Part shown: in pieces, positions 33,603 through 46,283 of the stretch
Numbering within the stretch: the first letter of the stretch is position 1
How the letters are laid out: each line of letters starts with the position of its first letter
Source: Datura wrightii
Taxonomy: Eukaryota; Streptophyta; Magnoliopsida; Solanales; Solanaceae
Reading direction: 5' to 3'
NCBI GenBank assembly: GCA_035772735.1
Contig: JASDFA010000003.1
Coordinates: 129,411,001 to 129,475,000, forward strand
Length of the DNA: 64,000 bases
Program-made: the position numbers and the translations under genes
The notes under the pieces: generated by a model
What the model was told of the DNA's origin: nothing
What the model saw: only the letters and a program-made list of their open reading frames with translations
The model's database searches: none

Positions 33603-35793
33603 CTCGGAGCGACATCATCTAGCCCCTCCTGGGCATCGACATAACTAGTAACCCTGGGGTGGTCATGGATGGCTCCTAAGTGAGGGCAACCCCAATCAAG
33701 GGGTTGTACTAACATCTCAATCTAGCTACTCTAAAGGTGTAACTGGCCTTTTGGGCCTAACGCCACCACTGCTCGCCCCTTAAGATAATCTGTAAAGCTA
33801 CTAACAAGCATGTCGTGCACCTATATCTAATCAGAGGATTCTTATAGTGATCATGATCTCTAATAGTCTGGACTAAATAAGGAGAGAGATGGAGTGGTCC
33901 AACACAACTCTCTATATGTCCTGCTTAGACACCTATAGCTCATAATAACTACAGGGTCATGAATAACTAACTACTCAGTTCCTGTACTTAGGACAATTGT
34001 ACGACTGGTACTGGCCAAACATGCTTTTGAGCGATCGGCCCCTAAACCTACATAGGAAGTTTACTGACATCCTTATCCTGTGGGAAGAACTATACTAACA
34101 TGGTACTTACTAGTGTCTTAGGCCTCATCTTGGTCTAATAAGATCTTATATTACTTTTCTGGGTGATTCTTAACCTTATAGACAACTTTATATAGACCTA
34201 ACCATTCCTGGGAACCTGTGGGTGATAGGAACCGGCTGGGGTACTAGCCCAACCTCTAAGTACTGATAAAGTCCCCATCCTTAAGGTACCCAAGGGTCTA
34301 TTCGACCTAGATGACTAGGCTGGCTTCCTGGGCGACTTGTGTGATAACTACGAAGCCCATTAAGACTGACAATCAATGGTAATAACTAATAGGGTGACAG
34401 GCTATCACTCAGTTCACTAGACAACCTTAGGCTGCTGACTCTAAAACATGGCCTTCCAATCTAATTTTCTTGCCCTGGGGCGTAGGGATGCACCAATGGC
34501 CTCTAGGCATGCTTTCCTGACAATACAGGCCCCAAACTGGTAGTTAAACCACCTAACTATGCCCATGCTACTCAACTTAGGCTCCATAACCCTCACGAGC
34601 TCCTAAGATCTAAACCTGGCAACAAACATAGAATTCTACTAACACAATGAACTGGAGAATAGAAAAATTCCTGTGACGCTTCTGGCGCGTGTCACACTTA
34701 ACATGCTCCTGTTCAACAAGGAATAATGCTATGAAATCCATGTACATTTTCTAACATCTAGCCAAAACTTATGTAACCGTAACTACGGATAATAGCTAAT
34801 CACAACGTGTCTGATCTCTATATACCAGCAACAGCTAATCACAACATGTCTAATCACAATCTAATGGTAGCAGCTATCTAAAACATATGAAATCATCATT
34901 TCTGTTCTGGAACATAAGTCGTAACATTGCACGAAGAGTATACATGCCTAGGGTTAAGCCTTACATACCTCACTTGTCGTTTCCTAAATAACTGAAGAGT
35001 TTCAACTTGTATTCGCCATCTCTCTTCAGCTGTAACCGTTATACTAGGAGAATGAGATGAATTTCAATACTAAATTTGGTGTAAAAGGATAACTTTTGAT
35101 ATTAATAGCAACAATAATACAACTACGTACAATACGATCGAAAACTTATATTTTCTCGAGGGTTCAAAATGGAGAAATGCTTACTTGATTCCTGCGATCG
35201 TTTGGGAATCAGTTTGGAGCAATTCTGACAACTTTTACTCGGCAGAGTTCCAATTTGCCGAGTGTATTTTGAGAAAATAACTCCTTAGTAATGCTCCCTC
35301 CAGGGTTAGAATTCAATACCTGATGTTAATTTGAGATAGGACGGCGTTTAGTAGCGTAATCGAACAAAAAACTATCGAAAACCTCAAAGTATACTCTCTC
35401 TGGCCGAATGATATAATTGGGAAATGAATTTGAATGAAGGGAGGTCTTATATATATATATTATGGGTGGTGGTAAGGGGGGCGCGGCGCGCCACCCATCA
35501 CACAAATCCAGGGTGTGCCGCGCGCCGGCCATAGCACCGCACTGGGTATGCTGCACGCCGGCCATAGCACAACACTGGGGCGTGCTGCGCACTGCGCTGC
35601 TATGGACCTAGCGCCATACAGGCTGGAACAGCGCGACACCTAAGGCGCCTAGCCCCTGGCCCCGGCCTCCTGCTTGCTCGATGCCATGTTCGTATACTCA
35701 TCCCTGGGCCTTTTTCTGCATCGTCGTAATCCTAAACTCTCAACATATGTACGAACGTAGCAGTTAAATGATAGAAACTTATAGGGTGTAACA
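33603..35793 (-). repeat. 5' LTR of element C, piece 3
   Basis: Resumes where piece 2 stopped (matches 12645 to 14868). Holds a shorter 34-bp array at 35510-35595 with (TA)n next to it at 35448-35461. Ends TGTAACA, then CTGGC. Confidence 0.87.
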
Positions 35794-35798
35794 CTGGC

Positions 35799-36140
35799 TC
35801 ACCTAGAAATCTTAATTCTACTGCTTGGGTTCTATAATTAACTAAGGCATAACATGAAAATAGCCAATCCATGTCGAGGATAACATCAAAATCAGTCATG
35901 GCTAACTCTACTAGATCTACTGAGGTGACTTTCTGAAGGACTGTTACTGGGAAACTCCTATACACCCGTCAAGCTACAACTGATTCACCTATTGGAGTAG
36001 AGACTGAGAAGGGTTCTTAAAAGATTTTGAGACTGACTCCGAAACTACTAGCCACATAAGGTGTCACAAAAGACAAGGTAGCCCATAGATCTAACAAAGC
36101 ATATACATCAAGATGGAAAACTTGCAACATACTAGTGACT
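35799..36140 (-). pseudogene. Protease remnant of element B
   Basis: Continues the sequence broken at 11523. The minus strand reads YALLDLWATLSFVT near 36060-36100 (active site altered to D-L-W-A-T), then FPVTVLQKVTSVDLVELAMTDFDVILDMDWL at 35965-35840. A stop lies between these parts (about 35970). Relatives have GMDWL where this has DMDWL. Confidence 0.8.
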
Positions 36141-37376
36141 ACATCGTGGGAGACCTCCTGCTCCTAGCGGGATGCTAAAGCATAAAATCTATTTTGGCGC
36201 TGATGGCCACCTGTGCTAGTAGATGCACCCAACTAAGATAGGTGGTCTTTTAGAGCTGCTAAACTGAAAGCTGGGCCTCGGCCTCTATCATTGCCCTATC
36301 TAGCTACTAGCAATCTTTGAGCATGTGTCCAGGATTCCCGCACCCGAAGCAAGCACCTGTACCCATCAAACACTAACCCGTGTGTCCCCAGCCACACCTA
36401 CCACAAACTGGGATACTAGAATCTGCAATCCTGTTGCTCTTTCCCCTAGAGCCTGATGCTCGTCCTCTTTGGTCGTGCCTAGGTCTGGATGGCACACTCA
36501 TCACTAGAGATGTTGGGGCTGAAGATCTCTTGTGGGTATGTTGTCGGTGCCCACCACCTTGTCTCGGCTGAGAGAATCAATAGCTGTCTGTCCTGGCCCT
36601 CTTGGCCTCTCTCTCTCCCTCAGATGCGCTGCCTCCATCTACTGGGCATACAAGACTATTCAAAGGAAATCCATATCCTAATGGAGCATTTTGGTTCTAC
36701 AATCCTTGTCTAGATAGTCCGCTACCCCATGAACAAACCTGCTCACTCGCACCCTCTGATCAACCACTAACTCTGGGGCATACTTTGACAGATGAGTGAA
36801 CTCAAAAGCATATTCCTGCACTGTTATCTTCCCTTTTTTTAGATTCACGAACTCGGACACCTTCAATTCCCTCATCTCACGAGTAAAGAACCGATCTAGA
36901 AAAGCGACGTGAAACTCCTCCCAACTGATAGGTCCTGCTCCTGTTGCCCTACTATCCTTCCACTATTTAAACCAAATGTGTGCAACCCCCTTCAACTGAT
37001 ATGAGTCCAAATCATCACACTATTCTCCATTCACCCCCATGACTTGGGTGATCTTTAAAATCTCATCAATAAACTCATGTGAATCCTCGTCCACCTTTGA
37101 TCCAAGAAACTTTGGTGGGTTCATCCTTAGGAAATCTCTGATTCATGCTGCCGCTGCATTCCTGTTCTGCCAGATATGTGCCACTGCCTGACGGTTGACC
37201 TAGGTGGTCAAGGCCTGTGCTAGCATCTGAATAGCTTCCCTGAATTCAGCGAGGGCAACAAATTCCAGTGCATGGTGCTCATGGACTGGTGGGGCTTGTT
37301 GGTGCCCGTCCCCATTGCCATCCTCGTGGCCATTTCCATTTCAATTCCTTCTACGGTTAACTCTATGGGAAGGCAT
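36141..37376 (-). pseudogene. Gag remnant of element B
   Basis: Start ATG at 37376 (MPSHRVNRRR). The core reads SEFVNLKKGKITVQEYAFEFTHLSKYAPE at 36870-36790. Zinc knuckles near 36305-36415: the first is followed by an in-frame stop (CGRCGWGHTG, stop, C), the second is intact (CFGCGNPGHMLKDC). Several stops and frame changes otherwise. It lies about 190 bases from the primer site. Confidence 0.8.
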
Positions 37377-37568
37377 AATTCTTCAATCAAAAATAACATC
37401 AGTTAGAAGGATAAGAGACATTTCACCACACGACATAGATCATGAAAGAAGGGAACATTTCCTGAATGTCTCATAGCCTCTTCGTCATAAGTGTGGCGCA
37501 CTTCACACCCATAAAAAATACTCCACTTAACGTGGCTTTCAGACACCCTAGGACACTTCAAACCTATT

Positions 37569-37580
37569 GCTCTGATACCA
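37569..37580 (-). promoter_or_regulatory. Primer binding site of element B (tRNA-iMet)
   Basis: TGGTATCAGAGC on the minus strand, a perfect 12-base match to the common plant initiator-Met primer site, four bases from the LTR. Confidence 0.9.
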
Positions 37581-37584
37581 AGTT

Positions 37585-39890
37585 TGTCACAACCAAAACA
37601 TAGGCCCGAATAGAGACACGGGACGAGGAGACCCGGGAGACTCCAAGTCGACCCATGGAATGAACATACATCAAAATCAATCAAGTAAAGAGGAAGACTT
37701 AACATAAATAAAATGGAAAAAGTTTGAACGCAAAATGACAATCTGAATATACAACCCAATTCTGAAGCTGAATACAGTCTATTGTCTGAAAAGCCTCTAC
37801 ATTTGATGAGTTGATGGGACAAGACCCAACTAACTCTCTAAATCTGAAATTGAAAATACGTAAACATAACTGAATAGAAAAGGGGACCTCAACTGATGAG
37901 GACTCAACAATAGAGACTGAATGCTAATTCTGGAAGCTAGCTAGTGATGAGCCTGAGTCTGAAGATCGAAGCCTATATCACAAAACGACACAGCCTAGAG
38001 TATGCGGTCAGTATGTGGATGTACCGAGTATGCAAGGTAGGTAAAATCATTTAAACATGCATGATATAAAACAACATCAAGATGAGAGTCTGAGAGTAGA
38101 GCTTGCATACTATTTTCTGAAATCATGATCTGAACATAATTGAACATCGTAACTGAATAGAATGACCAAAAGTTGAAATCTGATAATCATAAGTAAGACC
38201 ATACATTGGGTAAAACATTCTTTAGATCATATATATATATATCATAATTGATAAACGTGCATAACTGAAATCATGTGGAATAATGGGAGACTCGTAATAT
38301 AACCGACATTACCACGAAAGAGCTTACATGGTCCCGACTAACACACACAAGTGGGAACAGCTATCCAAAGCCTTATCAGGACTAAGGACGCTATCATGAT
38401 ATCGATATCAAGCTCAAGTCCAATTGGGAGCAGGGGATACCTGACAAGGGAGGTCCCAAAGTAATCTGGTCATACCTACGTTGGTGTGTAGTTTTACGGC
38501 ATAGGGTTGACAGACCCTTAGCCTACTCGGTGCTAGAAACTATGCCTAAAAACATGCATATACTCTCAATCATTTTTAATGAAGTTGACCATCGTCTATT
38601 GACGAAGCTGAATAATCGTGAATATATATAAATCTGAATCATACATGAGGAGCCTTAACTCAAACCATATCACAATCTGAACATAATTGGGAGTCTTGAC
38701 TCCAAAACCATATGGTAAGCTAATCAACTTGAAATCATAATCATACTTGAATATATGGGCTTGCCAAATATTTAAACATGCTTGAAGATACTTAATTCAC
38801 TTGAAAAACATGAACATAGACAATGGTAACTTGAAAACATACTTTTCATCATTAATATCTCATCATCTTGAACATTCATCATAAATCTCAACTTTCATGA
38901 ACTTTTCATGAAAGGGCATTTTAAGTCATAAAGCTTGAAAACATGATTATAATTGCAAACAATGTGAAACTTGCTCATGAATCATAATTCAATAGTAGAA
39001 ACACACTTGGATCATATCCATGTAGAAAATAAGAAAATTCATGCATTGGGTTAAAACCCCATAGGATAAACACATAGATTTTCATGAATTAGAGAGGGAT
39101 TGGGCATGGGTGTGAACAAATTCACCCATTCATAGCCTTACATAACTGAGATGGACTGATTTCACCACTCCCTTGATTGCCCAATGAAGAATTGAAGAAA
39201 AATCTTGAAGAGATTAAGCTTGATCACCTCTCTAGCTCTCTAAGTTTGCATACATGAGTAAGAATGGCCTAGAAAAAATTTATCCCTCTTAATATTCACT
39301 ATTCGTAGCTTACAACGACGTAGCTTAGGCCTTAGGATCATAGGAATTATAGAAAATCCCTTACTAATTTTGTAGGAAATAACTGACTCTTAGTCTCCAT
39401 GACGGTCTAGATGAGTCATTAACAGGGGAACGAACTTTCATCAGTTGTTGTGAAGTCCCCTAACATTTTTCTTCAAGGGGTCCCCATGAGGGACCTAACG
39501 ACTCATTACTGGTGACCACCACTCGTCACCTCCACTGTCCAAAACCTCAAGGTGGGCTCAACTTCTGACCATGAAAAACTTGACGAATGGTGCCAAACCA
39601 CTACTCGTGGTTACCAATCATCGTGTGCACCACCGCCCAACCTTTACCTTCTTCTCTTGACCATAGGTGACCTGGCGACTAGTGGAGCTAACCACGACTC
39701 TTGGTCACAACCATGGTCACCCCAACTCTGAATTTTCCAAGTAAGTCAACACCCCTCACCGTGAGTCACTTAATGACTCATGGGTAACCTAACAAGTCAC
39801 ATGATGACCTGTTCTGTGACCTGGTTCAGAAAATCCTGTTTTCTCCATTTTAACTCCCGGGTCTGAACTTTGGGCTATCGAGGTATAACA
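37585..39890 (-). repeat. 5' LTR of element B
   Basis: Starts TGTCACAACC, ends AGGTATAACA; aligns with 7648-9907 and keeps the end that copy lacks. An (AT)n run at about 38229-38241 is shorter than in the partner. Confidence 0.87.
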
Positions 39891-39895
39891 CTAAG

Positions 39896-40443
39896 TTCGA
39901 GGGCTAAGCATACCGGAAGACATGAGTTAACACACATAGCTAGTTTATGACATGATGATGAGCCTTAAGGATTCGTATAGTAAGACTGGTATCATTGTCT
40001 AACGCAGTTATCTAGAAATTCTTGAAGTCTGGACATAAGAATGGATAGAGTATAGCATCCACTGAAACATCAGAGGAATTATCTGAACCTGTAGGGATTG
40101 ACATACCATGGTTGTTAAGGCTGGGACTCCCTACTAGTATACTCAAGATTCGACTTGTCTCATAGACTCACCATCTCCCCCTTAGCTTAAAGCCATCGTT
40201 CTAAGGCTCCTAAATCTTTCTTAAGGTTGGGGATAAACCACTAACTCTTAAATTCTCCTCCACCCCTAGAATTCACTGTAAGCCTCATACTTATAGCTAT
40301 TTCACACCGTACATTGACAATCTCCTCTCAACAAACGTCACAAGATTTTCTATTAAATAATGCGGTTCTGGGGATAGAAACATGCCAAGAGTAATGGTAA
40401 TAATTTGTAACGTACTTGTGACTACTTCTAGTGATATGCCAAT
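39896..40443 (-). other. Non-coding internal sequence of element K
   Basis: Continues K's 3' region from 7647 after the B insertion. It has no recognisable pol; by 40375-40440 it resembles the gag-protease junction of A. So pol was lost from K before or after insertion. Confidence 0.6.
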
Positions 40444-41182
40444 ATCCTAATGTGCTAAAAAGGTGTAGGAGCGGTTTTGACTTTGTTCGCCACCTGCACT
40501 AGATGATGCACCCAGCTGAAAGGGCGGGCTATTGGATCTACTAAAGAGGTGGCTGGGGGCTCTACTCTTGCTCCGCTTAACTGTTGCGTAATCTCTGTGC
40601 TTATGGCCCAACATTCCACACCAAAAACAAGTGTCTAAGCCAGCCATACATTCTCCCAAATGGTCCTTTCCACAGTTCTTACAAGATGGATAGGTAATCT
40701 CCCTTACCCCTAGTTTTGTATGGAACACTAGCTTTTGAAGGTGCTGGGGCAGATGATCTCTTCTAGGAGCGTGAGCGGTGTCCACCACTCGACCACTAAT
40801 GGGAGAACTCTGAATCTCCTATTCTAGCCTTCTTGGCCTCTCTCTCATTTTATTTCACCCGTTCCGCCTCTATTTGTTAGGCATATATCACCAAATGTGA
40901 AAAGTCCATGTCTTTGTGTAGCATGGAGGTCCTGCACTCCTTGACCAAGGAGTCTGCCACTCTGTTCGCAAACCTGCTCACACGAGCCCTCTGGTCGGCT
41001 ACAATCTCTGCTGCATACATGGAAAATCGGGTAAACTCCAACGCATATTTTTGGACAGTCATGCTGTTTAGCCTCAAGTTGAGGAACTCTACCGCCTTTG
41101 CCTCCTGCAAATCTCTAGGGAAAAACCTGTCCATAAAGGCAGTCATACACTCATTCCAACCTATGGGGACTACTCCAATTCC
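40444..41182 (-). pseudogene. Gag C-terminal remnant of element K
   Basis: The frame 41284-40877 carries WNECMTAFMDRFFPRDLQEA and MTVQKYALEFTRFSMYAAE from about 41180 on; the first residues of that frame are LTR sequence. The frame 40788-40447 carries two zinc knuckles, CKNCGKDHLGEC and CFWCGMLGHKHRDY, the last cysteine changed to Tyr. The N-terminal half and the primer site are deleted at 41182. Confidence 0.82.
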
Positions 41183-43565
41183 CCGACTCGAGTTTACCCC
41201 TAACTTTAACACAGGACAAGGAACCCCGAGAGGCTCCAAGTTAACCCATGGTATAATCATAACACAAGATATACAACATAACAACTAACATAATCATAAC
41301 TGAGTGGAAGCTAATTGAAAGAGTCTAATCAACAACACATGAACATAGTCTATTATAAAATACTGAAACATAAGCTGAATCTATCTACAAATGTCTGAAA
41401 GCCTCTGCTACACTGATGAGCTACTGGGACAAGTACCCAGCTAACTCCTAAAGTCTAAAAAATAAAACTAAAATAGAAAAAAAATCATAATTCTTTTTCT
41501 CGGTAGATGAGGACTTACCACTTACAATTGAGGTAGGAATAGAGCGTGTCTAACTGGGGGGCTGAGTCTAGAAACCTGAATCTATATCATAAAATGATAT
41601 AGAACATAAAGTGTGCGGTTAGTACTTGGAATGTACCGAGTATGCGGGAAATGTAAAGAAGCTAAAACATGCAAGTATACTAGAAGGAAGTAAACTAAAT
41701 ACTCACAAAAGAAAATTGAACTGAAATACATGAACCCTATCTGAGATACATAAATATTGACATGATGCTTTTATTTGAAAACATTTAATGAAGCATAATC
41801 AAACTTATGCATAAGGTTCATGTACATATACTTAGAACTGAACTGTAACTGATGTCATACACTGTACTGACTATCTGTTGGCAATTGAGAGTGAATTCTG
41901 CTAAGACTGATTTGAACTGATGTTTGAGACTATACGGAGTTGATCTAAAACTAAAATCGTAAACTAAGGGAGATGTTCTCTACTATTGAGAATCCCTAAC
42001 TGAACTAAGGTATACATTCTCTACTATTGAGAATCCTTGACTAAGCTAAGGGAAATATTTTCTTCTATTGAGAATCCCTAAGTGAGCTAAGGGGAACATT
42101 CTCTGCTAGTGAGAATCCCTGACTGAGCTAAGGGAAACATTCTCTGCTATTGAAAATTTCAGTTATACATTCACATGAAAGACGTCGATCAGACATCATT
42201 CATCTAGTCTAGGCTAATTCAGCTAATCAAAGAACTGAGTGTTCAACTAATCACAATGTAATGAATTTATTAGAGTCTGATCAAGGCTACTTTCTACTAT
42301 CAAGAGGCCCAAAAGTCTGAAAGATGATTATCATGCTTCTATCCTCGAAATTCATAACATTATAGACCCAAAATCGTAGTATAAATCATGTATTCAATAT
42401 TTATGAAAATTCATGGGTTTAAGTCATACTTTAACATAGATCAAAATCATTGTAATAACATGTACATGTTTCATATTCACAAAAGAAAACCCACAGGTTC
42501 TAGTCATGCTTTAACATTTATACGAAGATCATATTTTCTAGATTTATGAAACTCATGGTTCAAACCATACTTTATAATTATACATTGAATTCATTACAAA
42601 ATCTTGTAGATATTTCATAAGGAACATATCTCATAAATAATGTTAATTCATGGTGAAAGTCTAGAAAAGAATACTACTATTGCATCACATACATAAATCA
42701 TGAATTTGGGAGCCTTTTCATAACCACATATAGCTACATATCCTGAGAGTCCTGGAACCCGTTGTGAACATGTGAGAATTCATGCATAAATTTAAACCCT
42801 AAGGCATGCTTTTCTAGAAAATCAAGGAATTATGTTTTAAAATAAATTTGGGGCATAAGGATGAAAGGAAATCCTTTTTGAAGTCCCACATACCTGGCTT
42901 GACGAAATCCTCCACTGGAGCTTGAATCTTGAAGCCCTTGAAGAAAACCCTAGGTGATCCTTGAGCCTCGAGAGAGAAGAGGAAGAAGAGTTTGAGAGTG
43001 TTTTCTTAAATTGAATGAGGGATTAGGCTAAGAGGAACCCTTAAAAATGTCCCATATGATACTCAAAACGGCGTAGTTTAGAAGTTAGAAGCATAGGATT
43101 TTACGAAAATATCCTTGAAAAAATGCAGGAAAATTAACACTGCCCGTCCTGACAAGGGACTGGACAAGTCGTTCCATCACTGTATGACTCATCATGTCTA
43201 CTTGTTGTCAACACTGGAAAAATCTTCCCTTACTGATCTTTCTCTATCCCACGGGCCATTTGACGAGTCGTCAGGTGCACGATGACTCGTCCCTTCTTCC
43301 GTTGTAACCACTGCTAGTGCCTCCCTCTCGCACCTAACGAGAGACACCGTGATTCATTAAGTCAAGAGATGAGTCGTTCCTTGACCCATCCTGATCGAGG
43401 AGACTTCTTCCACAACCAACTCCACAAGATCTAACGGACAACTCAATGATCCATCAAGTGACTTCACGGGTCACTTGACGGGTCATTCTGTGACCTGGTG
43501 CGAATTTTCCTGTTTCCTCAGTTTCAACTCACAAGTCTTATATTAGGGACTTTTGGGGTATTAAA
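41183..43565 (-). repeat. 5' LTR of element K
   Basis: Matches 4609-7134 apart from a few bases lost at its start. Holds five 41-bp units (41964-42160). Ends GGTATTAAA, then the ACTCA duplication. Confidence 0.82.
41964..42160 (-). repeat. 41-bp tandem array in K 5' LTR, 5 units
   Basis: Units start at 41964, 42005, 42046, 42087 and 42128. Two units fewer than the 3' LTR. Confidence 0.92.
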
Positions 43566-43570
43566 ACTCA

Positions 43571-43835
43571 GGGGGATTCATCTTGAGGAAATTCTAAAAT
43601 CGAGCTACCGCTGTGCTCCTATTCTATGGAACATGGGCCACCACCTGCTGGTTAACTTGAGCGGTCAAAGCCTGGGCCAACATCTAAAATGCTGCCCTAA
43701 ACTCAGCATGAAAGACCTACTCGGGCACATGATCTGCTGAGCTGGTGGGGCATGCTGATGTCCATCTCCATTGCCATTCTCGTGGTAGTTGCTTCTATTT
43801 CCATTCCTTTTTCCGTTAACTCATTAGGGAGGCAT
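43571..43835 (-). pseudogene. Gag N-terminal part of element A
   Basis: ATG at 43835 in a context matching the B gag start, but the fourth codon is already a stop (ATG CCT CCC TAA). The sequence runs to the ACTCA duplication and continues at 4608. It lies about 190 bases from the primer site, as in B. Confidence 0.78.
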
Positions 43836-44027
43836 GATTCTACAAACGCGTATAGCACGAGTTATAAAGATAGAGAGATACTTTATCGCATGACATAGAT
43901 CATGAAAGAAGGGAAATTTCCTAAAATGTTTCATATCCTCTTCTTCATAAATGTAGCGCGCTTCACACCCATGAAAAAGACCCTATTTAACGTGGTTTTT
44001 AGACAACCTAGGATACACTTCACCTTT

Positions 44028-44039
44028 GCTGTGATACCA
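44028..44039 (-). promoter_or_regulatory. Primer binding site of element A (tRNA-iMet)
   Basis: TGGTATCACAGC on the minus strand, one mismatch from the B site, four bases from the LTR. Confidence 0.82.
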
Positions 44040-44043
44040 AGTT

Positions 44044-46278
44044 TGTCATGACCCGAACATAGGCCTAGATCTATACACGGAACCTAGAACCATAAATGGC
44101 TTCAAGTTGACCCATGGCATGAACATGACAAACTGAAGCTCAACATGAATAAAGTGGAAGAATAAATTCTAAAACAGTGGAACCCTGAATAGTAAAATAT
44201 TTAAACAACAGAAAACTTAAAACACTAAATTCGGAGTTGGATATACAAACTATGTCTAAAAAACCTCTAACATACTGACGAGCTGATGGAAAAACATCCG
44301 CAACTAGCTCACTACAAGTTTGAAACTGAAAATGACAACAACTCAACTAACTGAAAGTCCTCCAAGGATGAGGACTCACCAACAAGTTGTCTGAGCTGAA
44401 CTTTGGAAACTAGCAAGCGACGAGACTGAATCTGAATGTCTAAGCCTGTTTCATGAAATGATATAGCATAGAGTATGCGGTCAATACTTGGAATGTAGTA
44501 AGTATGCAAGGTAAGTAAAACAGGGTAAGTAGTAAAACTGAATCATGCATAACTTAAATCATAACATCATAAAATTCTAATAGTAAAGGTTGTATGTTGA
44601 TATCTGAAAGCATGAGTAAACATAAACTGAAGTAAGTGCATATGGAGTGCTATATCTGAAATCATAGGTAAAACTCATGAATAAATCCTTTGATCAAACC
44701 TGATAAAAACATGATATAATATCTTATAAGACATGCATTACTGAAATCATAAGAGACAATGAGAGACTCATCTTAATCAACAACCACCATGTATAAGCTC
44801 ATGATGATCCCAAATCTTTCCCACGTGGAGCAGAGCCTTCCTAAGCCAGGGTAAAGGATTAAGTAAGGTGTGATATCATGGAGGACCCTTGGGTCGGGGG
44901 AAATGCTCTCTTGACAGGCCCTAGAGTATACCTAGATTGGCGTGTAGTTCATGAGACTAGGGACCTTGGAGCCCCAAGACTACTTGGTGCTTGAAACTAC
45001 TCCCAAAACATGTATAATTCTCATATAATAATTGACTAAAACCTAACTTGAATCTTATCATATAGGGAGTGTTGACTCCAATACATGAGATAACTAATCT
45101 TTTTAGCCTTGGCTAAATCATGAAATCTTTCTTGACTTAAGCGGGCTTGCCGAAATATTAACATCATGCTTGCATGAGATATACATCATAAGAAAAATCA
45201 TAAATATAATCATATGTAATTTGTAAACATTTATACATGCTAGAAATTTTATCATACTTGGAAGCATAAATCATAAACTCAACTTTTCATGAAACTTACA
45301 TAATTGGATATTATGTTCGTAAAACTTTAAATCATGAATTATAATTAAAATCAGTACAAAACTTTCCCGTGAATCTTAAAACATCATTTAAAACATGAAG
45401 GGAACTGACCCATGAATTAATCATAGAGAATTTCATAGAATTGGCTTAAGACCCCATAGCATCATACATGTGAATTCATGAACTTGAGATGGGATTTGGG
45501 TATGAGAGTGAAGGGAAACTCTCATTCATGACCTTACATACCTGAGTAATCTGATTCTACACCCTTCCTTGAAAGCCCAAGAGATTTAGAGAAGAACTTG
45601 AAGAATTCTAGACTTAATCTCCTTTGGGATTCTCTAATCTTGCATGCATAGGGTTGGAATAGGTTAGAATAGGCTAAACCCACTTAAAATCCTCCTAATG
45701 GAGCTTAAAACAATGTAGGTTAGGGCTTAGGAGCTTAGAAATTATGGAAATGCCTTCATTAAATTCATAGAAAAACTGTTCACTATCGAAGAAATGACTC
45801 ACTCCACAAGTCGTACCCTGATCCCATGACTCGTGGGTTCCTTCTATTGTTGTCACTGCTTCATCTCTGAGTTTTTGGAGTCTTCCACAGGTCCAACCAA
45901 CGGCTCATAGGTTCTTACTACTAGTCATACCTTCAATCGTCAGATCATTACCTAAAAACCCACCTTACCTACCATGACTCCTGACCACGAGTTGTACCCC
46001 TAACCTAAGACTGGTGTTTTTCTCCTGTAACTCACCAGTTCGACTCCTTCAACTTCTAACGACCGCCTACCAATGACCCGTGGTTTGTAACAATGGGTCG
46101 TACCATGACTTGTACCATCCAACCTAACCCGCACTATCTTAAAAAATGGCTCCATCCTATGACCCATTGGTCATTCCTACAACTTGTTCCATGAGTTCCT
46201 GAGATATATTTTCCAATTTTTTTGCTGAACACCCTTTCAACTCTCGAGTCTAGTCTTAGGAACTTCAAGGGTATTACA
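44044..46278 (-). repeat. 5' LTR of element A
   Basis: Starts TGTCATGACCCG, ends GGGTATTACA. General layout as in B and K, including ACTCGTGG and AAGTCGTACC type words at 45780-46200. The 3' copy is outside the window. Confidence 0.83.
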
Positions 46279-46283
46279 TATTC

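Larger units (their letters stand above)
11524..35793 (-). mobile_element. Element C: large-LTR non-coding (LARD-like) element inserted in B
   Basis: LTRs at 11524-14868 and, in three pieces, 17597-18148, 23579-24142 and 33603-35793 (3307 bases joined, against 3345 on the left). Flanked by CTGGC at 11519-11523 and 35794-35798. The internal domain is only 2.7 kb and has no long reading frame. Long LTRs with a short non-coding interior match the LARD type of non-autonomous element; the chromodomain-proximal remnant suggests derivation from a chromovirus. Confidence 0.85.
7648..39890 (-). mobile_element. Element B: chromovirus-like element inserted in K
   Basis: A minus-strand element with LTRs at 7648-9907 (3', shortened) and 37585-39890 (5'), a perfect tRNA-iMet primer site, and internal sequence at 9908-11523 plus 35799-37584 interrupted by C. 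The flanks CTGAG (7643-7647) and CTAAG (39891-39895) are a duplication with one mismatch. Deletions removed the inner end of the 3' LTR with the polypurine tract, and the RNase H to integrase N-terminal segment. Confidence 0.83.
4609..43565 (-). mobile_element. Element K: gag-only chromovirus derivative inserted in A
   Basis: A minus-strand element with a 3' LTR at 4609-7134, a 5' LTR at about 41183-43565, and an internal part split into 7135-7647 and 39896-41182 by element B. It is flanked by the duplication ACTCA (4604-4608 and 43566-43570) inside A's gag. The pol region is gone: only gag remnants and 3' UTR remain. The primer site, gag N-terminus and first few bases of the 5' LTR are deleted at about 41182, where gag runs straight into the LTR. 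Confidence 0.82.
1..46278 (-). mobile_element. Element A: outermost chromovirus-like Ty3/gypsy element, partial
   Basis: A minus-strand LTR retrotransposon whose 5' LTR is at 44044-46278 and whose 3' LTR lies just outside the left edge. Its own sequence is in two blocks, 1-4608 (gag C-terminus, protease, RT, RNase H, integrase, 3' UTR) and 43571-46278 (gag N-terminus, primer site, 5' LTR), separated by the 39-kb insertion of K and everything nested in it. The gag sequence leaves off at 4608 and resumes at 43571 across the duplication ACTCA. Domain order PR-RT-RH-INT and the integrase tail resembling Tekay/Del elements place it with chromoviruses; the clade name is my inference. Every domain has stops or frameshifts. 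Confidence 0.85.
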
